DNA of 64,000 nt from Phanerochaete sordida (lineage: Eukaryota > Basidiomycota > Agaricomycetes > Polyporales > Phanerochaetaceae). A program made the position numbers and the translations under genes. A model generated the notes under the pieces. The model did not search any database and was not told where the DNA came from. It was given only the letters and a program-made list of their open reading frames with translations. The stretch lies in the NCBI GenBank assembly GCA_019973155.2, contig BPQB01000073.1, positions 62,001-126,000 of the forward strand, written 5' to 3'. This document shows positions 57,373 to 64,000 of this stretch, in pieces (the first letter of the stretch is position 1; every line of letters starts with the position of its first letter).

Positions 57373-59337
57373 ATGGTTCGTCACGCACTTTGGCATCTAC
57401 TGAAGTAAGGACTAAGAGACGTACCAGCTAATATCAATCCAATCCAGACCCCCGCTTCTGAACGACCTACCAGAAGGACATTCCGTTTCGGAAGGCAGAC
57501 ATTTGAAGAAGATGATGCACCATGGAACTCACACTTTGTGGGTCCGAAAGAGATCATCACTATCCCCCGCTACAGGGATACACAGATGGGTGGCCCGAAG
57601 CACGGAGAAGCCTTTTGGGAGAATCCTGCGCAGCTGCGCCTCAGCGTGTGGGGGCTTATCAAGATGGCCACCGCAGGCAGCTCAGAAGAGATGCTCTTCT
57701 CGTCGTCGGGACGGGGCAAAGTATACGAGCTCAACCCAAAGCCGCGCTCAGCTATTGCTCTCCAGTGGTCGCACTTCAGCGCGGGAACCATACCCAACGA
57801 GCTTGCAGACATCCCCTGTGCAGAAATGAACACCGAAGACCTACTTGATAAGCTCAACGAAGTCTTCGGAACGACATACGGGCTCAAGAAGCGCGGACTC
57901 AGCGAATGCCTCGAGCATTTTCTCATCACGTCTCAGGACTTCGGCCAGGTCTACGGGACAATTCGCAGTCATTGGAAGGAGAACTTCAGCAAGCTCCTTC
58001 CGCGACTCGCTGCTGCACGAGAGAAGGATGAAGGACTGCGACGAGATGCCCTCTGCGGCGGCTACATTCATGACGCCCACGTTCCTCGTCGACTTATGTG
58101 GGACCTCTACGCCAACCGCGTCCTCCCCTCCTACCTCATCCCCCGCCCGTCGCACATGCTGATGCCTCGGGACCGCATGACGATCTCGCACAGCTGGGTT
58201 TCTCCCGACCAGCTCACGTCCGTCTCGACGCCGATCAACGGCCACGAGTGGCCCGTCCCCATGCCGCGCACCACGACGCTCGAGCACGTCCGCGTCGAGC
58301 TGCTCAACCTCGGCGCCGAGTACGTCTGGCTCGACGTCCTGTGCCTCCGTCAGCGCGGGCGCCCTGAAGACGAGGAGACGCGGCAGGAGGAGTGGAGGCT
58401 CGATGTGCCCACCATCGGGAGCATCTACGGCGCCATGCTCTGTCTCACGTACTTCAACGGCCTTGGCCTGCCGCTGGACGCGTCTCCGGACACTATCGCG
58501 TCCGATCGCCACTGGCTGAACCGCGTCTGGACGGTGCAGGAGGCGACGGGATACTGGCTCCCGGGTGGGCTCACCGGCGCGGCTGACGAGGAGACCCGTG
58601 CATTCTTCAGGCTCTATCAGTCTCGTTCAGTCCCGCGCGAGCAAGCGAACTGGCCGTTTGTCGTGCAGGCGATTCGCGGGCGGGCGTGTACGACAGAGCT
58701 GGACCGGGTCCACGGCGTCGCGTACAGCATGTTCCCACATTCCCTGCCAGTGTACGAAGAGGGCATGTCGCCCCCAGACGCGTGGGCCATGCTCCTCAAG
58801 CACATCCATCCCTCCGCGCGGATCGAGCTCGCGCTGCGGCACATGGTGAACCGGCCACACGACACTGCGCTGCTGCCGTCGTGGGACGACTTCCTTTCCG
58901 AGAGCATGGGGATGCCGACGTGGTCGACGAGATGGGACTGGCCGTGGCTGCACACGCTCGGTGAGGCAAGCCTCAGCACGTCGGAGCCCGGGACGTTTTT
59001 CCAACACGAAGGCAACTCGCTCGGTCCCGTGTATATTGTTGAGCAGGGCAAGGACGACACCGGGAACTGTGACGTGCTCAAGATGCAGATCGCTGATAGG
59101 CACCGTGTGCAACATACGATCGTTTGTCAGGTCTACGGCAGCTTCAAGCCGGACAAGCAATATCTAATTATGAAGACATCTCGCGAGGTCTGTCTCGTCG
59201 CAGAGGTAGTTGGGGAGCGAGACGCAGGTGGGAAACGTGCTTTCGAGGTGGTCAAACGAGGATGCCTGTTCTTCGCTGATGGACCACCGAAATTGCCAGA
59301 GAGGTACGGGGTTCCCGTAGTGTATTTGCCGCAGTAG
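57373..59337 (+). CDS. HET-type protein (HET-like 3)
   Basis: Tentative exon 1 is 57373..57404 (M-V-R-H-A-L-W-H-L-L), then 57474..59337; 631 residues. The entry is R-T-F-R-F-G-R-Q and E-E-D-D-A-P-W. The pre-domain has W-G-L-I-K-M, S-S-G-R-G-K and D-F-G-Q-V-Y-G. HET blocks are I-S-H-S-W-V-S (about residue 243), Y-V-W-L-D-V-L-C-L-R-Q (about 289) and N-R-V-W-T-V-Q-E-A (about 355). The C-terminal region repeats that of HET-like 2 (V-A-E-V-V-G-E-R, L-P-E-R-Y-G). An alternative acceptor at 57447 would lengthen the N-terminus but leaves no ATG. Its stop is only 38 bp from the stop of the oppositely oriented HET-like 4. Confidence 0.85.
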
Positions 59338-59375
59338 CGAGGAGTCTACACTATCGTCCATACGCAATACTTGTC

Positions 59376-61309
59376 CTATTCGTAATAAATAACTGTGACC
59401 ATGCGAAAGTCTCTGAACGATTCATGGCTGGAAAACCTGATCGAGCCGCGCTTGGATACCTCAAGTACTGTCTCGCTACCTAGACTGGACTCCCCGATAG
59501 CTTCAGCAATAACATACACATCTTCCCGTAACTCCAAAACCATGTACGTCACATCTGTCCGAAAGACACCGGCTGCATGGTAGTTGGAGGACTTGTCCAC
59601 GACACGACTAGCAGCAAACAGTGGCGGCATACGCTTGAACACGAGGGTATCCTGGCCAGGGTTTGCGATCATCGAGAGTGTGCCAACCTGCACAGTCCTC
59701 TGAAAGTACACGCCGAGCTCTTCCGTTCCAAGACAAGCCTCGTCGACGAGGTGCAGCTCCGGCGCCCAGATTAGCGTGTCCGTCGGCGGCGGCGAGCCGC
59801 ACCGCATGAACTCCTCCCATGACGGCAGCAGCGCGGTGCTCTCCGGGCACTGGCATATGTGCATCCAGGCGACCATCGCCCGTGCGCTGGGATACAGATG
59901 TTTCAGCAACGCGACCCACGCGCGAGCAGGCGGCATGCCCTCCTCGTAGACGGGCAGCGTCGCGCAGCCGAGGACGTACGCCAGCCCGTGCACCCTGTCG
60001 AGCTCCGTCGTGCAGCTGCGCGTACGGATCGCGTGCACCACGGCGCCGAGCGCGCCGGTCTGCGTGTCGGGTATCGCGCGCGGGAGGTGCTCGCGGAAGA
60101 ACGCCCGCGCTGCGTCGTACGCCGAGCCTGTCGTGCCCGCAGGCAGCCAGCGCTCCGTCGTCTCCTGCACGGTCCAGACGCGCTGCAGCCAGTGGCAGGG
60201 CGAGGCGAGGGCGTCCGGGGACGCGTCGAAGGGCCGGCCGAGCCCGTTGAAGTACGTGATGCAGGTGTTGCCGCAGCTGTAGATGCGCCCGATAGTGGGC
60301 ACGTCGAGCCGCCACTCCGCGAGCCGGCGGGCCTCGTCCTCGGGCCGCCCGTGCTGGCGCAGACACAGGACGTCGAGCCAGACGTACTCGGCGCCGAGGT
60401 TGAGGAGCTCGATGCGAATGTGCTCGAGTGAGGTGTCCTGCGGAATTGGGACGGGCCATTCCCGGCCGTTGACGGGTGTGTCGACGAGCTGACGGGCAGA
60501 CGGTGGGGCCCAGCTGTGGGACACCGTCCGAATGTGCTCGCCGCATGTCTTGTGGAGGACGTAGTAGGGCAGGACGCGGTTGCTGCAGAGGTCCCAGACG
60601 CGGCGCGGTGGGACGCGTGCGTTTGCAATATGCGCGCCCGAGATGGCTCGTCCTCGCATGTGTTCGTCTTCTTCCCTTTTCTCTTTGAGAAGCGTGTTCA
60701 GCTTATCCCAGCAGAGGAAGTGTCGTAGGCAACCATATGCCTGCCCGAAGTCCATCTCGCTGTGAACGAAATGCTCCAGACACTCGCGGACACCGCGATC
60801 GTAGAGCCGATCATCGGTTCCCAGGACATCGTTCAACGTGCTCAGGAGGGCTTGAGATGTCATGGTAGAGCACAGCGTGTCGGCAAGAGAGTGGGGTATT
60901 GTCCGCGCACCGACATGTACCCATTGGAAAGGGATAGGAGATCGAGGCTCGGGTCGAAGAGTGAACTTCTTGCCCGGCCGGGACGATGTGAAGAGGATCT
61001 CGATAGGAATAGATCCGGAAGTGGCCATCTTGATGAGCCCCCATACATGAAGACGATGTTCGTGCCTCCAGTGGACTCCCCAGGTACGGTTGACCAAACC
61101 GAAGTATTGCTCGTTTGTTGCAGAAGCGAGGGGTACCGGAGATTCTCTCCAGTCGCTATCCCACGGTGGTTCATCTGTCTCGATCGATGTGTCTCCGATC
61201 TCGAAGCGAAAGCGGCGACAAGGCAGCGGAACCTGAACGCTGTCCTTTCAACGACGGAAATGTCAACATAAAGGGGCCCTCCTACCATGGTATCGGCAGA
61301 GGATCTCAT
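59376..61309 (-). CDS. HET-type protein (HET-like 4)
   Basis: Exon 1 is 61309..61286 (M-R-S-S-A-D-T-M) and exon 2 61232..59376; 626 residues, with a 53-bp GTAGGA/TTCAG intron. The entry is R-R-F-R-F-E-I-G and E-T-D-E-P-P-W-D. The pre-domain has W-G-L-I-K-M-A-T and D-F-G-Q-A-Y-G. HET blocks are V-S-H-S-W-A-P (about residue 250), Y-V-W-L-D-V-L-C-L-R-Q (about 290) and Q-R-V-W-T-V-Q-E-T (about 357), then C-T-T-E-L-D-R-V-H-G-L-A-Y. It is more diverged than the HET-like 2/3 pair, nearer to HET-like 1 in the pre-domain (P-F-Q-W-V-H-V-G-A-R-T-I-P), and its C-terminus differs. It converges on HET-like 3, so overlapping transcript ends are likely. Confidence 0.86.
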
Positions 61310-62415
61310 TTCGTGCTCCAGCAATCCTGAGAAATGAATGCTATCTGTGCTTCCATGAGTAGATATCCATGCGAGGAAGTTTGGAACGACGCACTGTCTG
61401 TGACGGAACATCCGAGCCCAGAAGTGAGCTCTCCATCTAAGGTCATCAAGTCAGCTCCGAGCTATCCAGCAAAATTACCTCTCCCCATGAGCTCAAGTTC
61501 AAGCCGAGTTGGTCGATGAGACCAAAAAAAACCAGCGTCGTCGCGATGTGCAAGTTGTGCTCTGCTTCGGCGTTTACTGCCCTTCGTGCCCGAATCGGAA
61601 GCGTCCTTTCAGCCATGGGCAATGTGTCCCCGAACCCCAGAACTAGTCTGTCTCGGCTATAGCAATTTCTTCTTGACATTACTCACGCTTGAGCTGCACT
61701 ATTCGTCGAGCTGGTGGCTGGTTTTGCGTTGCTTTCGTGGTGGGGAAGTTCTACAAGCGTCTAGGCTGATCTTACGTAATTTAATCCCAGCTCTGTTGCA
61801 GGCGCCTCAGGCTGCCTTCGTCCTCCGCAGTTCTCTCGACAGCCAGCCCTCGGTGTGAGGAAAACGCGCAGAATTTACAGGACAAAACACGAGTAGCAGC
61901 ATTGCGTACGATTGTCTCAATCACGTAGGTGCGGAGACTGGCCCGTAGTGCTAGCATGTGCCGCCGCAGCCCGCCTTTGACGTGCACGACTCGGACGTTT
62001 AAAAGTGTGTAGCTGCCTGATCACTAGCGTTTTCGCGCGTGCTCATGATTATTATCAGTCAATGTTCTGTGATATTTCTGCATGACTCCAGAATATGAAT
62101 CGTTGAGCACGGGGCGAAGAGACGTGTCAATTGCAATGCCATCCGCGTTGGGCTGCTTCTTGCACTGTAGCCGGACGTGCAGCTTTCTCTAGCGAATACC
62201 GAGGACGGTGTCTAGTGTGAAAAGCCGCGAACGAGGTACGGAGACTTTCGTCGAAAACGACCCCAGCGCGAGTCGTCACAGCACGTGCCAGCGTAACGGT
62301 AACGAGTCTCTCATTTGGGGATTTTCCCGCCACTTCCAGTTCCAGCTCGCCTATCATCAAGTCAAACCTCCGTCCACGACAACCTGTTCTCGTACTTCAT
62401 GTCGATGCCGGGAAG
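61310..62415. other. Intergenic, no gene recognised
   Basis: A minus-strand frame at 62127-62360 with 77 residues is the only one of note and resembles no family I know. The region around 62000-62100 is AT-rich. Confidence 0.45.
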
Positions 62416-64000
62416 ATGCGTGCAATGCACCCCAGTCCTCTTCGCGACGTGCAAGACGTAGCGGGATGTCCACAACTTGAAGATGTTCTCGTCATTGCGC
62501 CATGGCCATCGCCCGGCGAAGTAAAGGCAAGCTCGGAAGCATGGCCAGATTCGAGTCAAGATGTGTTCGATGCTCAAATGAAGGTGGAACGTCTTCTTCG
62601 TCGTATCACTGGTTATATCTTTGCTTACAACGTGGCGACCAGGACAGCGACGAGCTCGAAGACGGCGAGCTGTCTGTCGACGCCAGCGCAGGCAACACTC
62701 GTCCTTTACATGAGGCACATATGCTTCTGTCTACTGCTGCAGGAGTCCATGAAGAGCACGCAGAGCTCCATGGTGCTGGAATGGTGCGTGTTTTATTTTT
62801 GCTGCGACTGGTCGTTGTTCAACGTATACTTGAACGACGAAGATTACCCCTACTCAAATAACCTCCAACCATTTTGATGACTCTAATGGCGCTATCACTA
62901 TCACTGAACAGCAAGCATATACTCCTTACTGCGCCGGATGCCATGCGTACCCCTGTACATGTGCATCTGAGCCTCCACCTCCCAAACGGAGACGACCTCG
63001 GTGGCGAAAGCGAGCGGCATCGCCATCTGCGGAAGAGACAACCAAGCGGCCCAAGCTCGATATTGTACGTTATTACTGACTGTAATCGAGCCAAAGAAAC
63101 TGACCTTCACCTCAGACCTCGGACGTATCTGCGACACATTCACAACCCGCAGAGATCTCTGACACCATACCCCAGAACCAAACCTCACCACACCTCCCGC
63201 CCAGCTCTCTATCAGCCGCGCCACAATCACAAGCCCCCGAATCGTTCACCCTCGTCTGCTGGCACTGCACCGCAGGCGGCCGCCCCTGCTCCGTCCCAGC
63301 GTCCGGCGTGCCCTGCCCCGCCTGCCGCACCACACCCTTGGAGACGTCCTGCCCCATCCTCACGACACCCGTGCCCTGCCGCCGCTGCCGCCAGGCCGGC
63401 GAAGACGCGCAGTGCGCCTGGGTCCCAGGCGAGCCGTGCGCACCCTGCGCCCGCGCCCAGCGCAGCTGCGGCTTCCCGCGCCCGGCGTGCGACGCCTGCA
63501 CAGCTGCGGGCGCAGCCGGCGCTGGAGAGGCTTGCAACGCGTGGCTCTGGGGCATGCCGTGCGAGGCGTGCGTCGCGCGCGGCGCGCCGTGCAGCCTCGT
63601 CGCGCTCTGGACGGCGGTCCTCGCGCGTGAGGGCGTCGAGGAGGTGCGGCCCGTCGTGCTGCCGTATGCGAAGAAGAAAAAGATGAAGAAGGCGCGTCAG
63701 AAGAATGCAGAGCGAGGGGCGGCGCGGTGGGAGGCGTACGTTCGCGAGCAGGGTGCCGTGGTGGGGGCACAGCCAGGGGAGACAAAGGCGGCGGACACGG
63801 CGGAGGCGGTAGAGCTTGTTGTCTCTGACCGCGTGGAGGAAGAGGTCGTGTCTCCGGCGGCGGCACCTATGGCTGTACCTGCGGCCGACCCATCTCCAGC
63901 CGAGCCTGCAGCTGTCGGCGACGCCGAGTCGTCAGACGAAGAAACCCTCTTCCACCAACGATCTCTGGCCGCCAAAGCACCGCCAGCGATCTCGGAAACC
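62416..64000 (+). CDS. Triple Zn2Cys6-like cysteine-rich protein, cut by window end
   Basis: Exons can be chained: a segment ending near 62583, then about 62643..62782, 62842..63063 (R-R-R-P-R-W-R-K-R-A, basic) and 63116 onward. From about 63240 six C-x2-C units appear: C-W-H-C and C-P-A-C, C-R-R-C and C-A-P-C, C-D-A-C and C-E-A-C, each with a third Cys 5-11 residues later. They pair into three Zn2Cys6-like clusters exactly as in the gene at 137-936. A conserved A-L-W-T-A-V-L block, a K-K-K-K-M-K-K helix and an acidic Ala/Pro/Glu-rich tail follow, still open at 64000. The N-terminal extension is longer than in the first gene and contains an extra C-x2-C/C-x-C patch (Y-C-A-G-C, P-C-T-C). The start is uncertain. 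Probably nuclear; function unknown. Confidence 0.65.

Noticed and set aside
1..64000. CRISPR arrays, bacterial operons, rRNA genes
   Set aside because: No regularly spaced repeats, no ribosome-binding-site-linked gene strings and no rRNA-like stretch; the intron-rich genes are eukaryotic.

Overview
The window looks like nuclear DNA of a filamentous basidiomycete, most likely an Agaricomycete (mushroom or wood-rot lineage). The evidence is dense short GT-AG introns of about 45-70 bp in nearly every recognisable gene, no bacterial operon structure, and several families typical of that group: a DUF6535 membrane protein, stand-alone HET-type proteins with the conserved D-V-L-C-L-R-Q core, a ZNFX1-like helicase fused to CbbX-type AAA modules, Ure2-type glutathione transferases and F-box/LRR-like proteins. 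Conserved eukaryotic housekeeping genes (SPC25, USO1/p115, CWC15, an SCI1-like SR protein) confirm a nuclear chromosome.

Layout. 0-8 kb: a three-fold Zn2Cys6-like cysteine-rich protein (137-936, minus), a broken paralog of it (about 3508-4155, minus) and a DUF6535 membrane protein (4482-7872, minus). 8-19 kb: a gene-poor, decayed stretch with a putative 1.84 kb TIR element with TA duplications (10382-12218), an SPC25 gene whose conserved tail is missing, a C-terminal fragment of a Dbf2/NDR kinase and a URA2 pseudogene. 19-28.5 kb: a very large ZNFX1-like/triple-AAA gene whose first exon appears to be separated from the rest by about 2.1 kb. 28.6-43.9 kb: two F-box + glutathione transferase pairs bracket a conserved block (a truncated HET-like gene, SCI1-like, USO1, saccharopine dehydrogenase-like). 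46-48.3 kb: a MOCOS-type PLP enzyme. 48.3-52.2 kb: no gene recognised. 52.2-53.3 kb: CWC15. 54.7-61.3 kb: a cluster of three HET-like paralogs. 62.4-64 kb: a third three-fold Zn2Cys6-like gene cut by the window end.

How the genes relate. The housekeeping genes are independent units. The accessory content (HET-like cluster, ZNFX1-like protein with eroded helicase motifs, triple-cluster zinc proteins, F-box proteins, GSTs) consists of families that expand lineage-specifically in fungi and are often tied to self/non-self recognition, RNA surveillance, protein turnover or stress; a joint role here is inference only. Intron boundaries were called by eye from GT/AG sites and reading-frame continuity. 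Starts are firm for GST1, GST2, USO1, CWC15, SCI1-like, saccharopine dehydrogenase-like and MOCOS-like, and tentative for the HET genes, DUF6535 and the third zinc protein.
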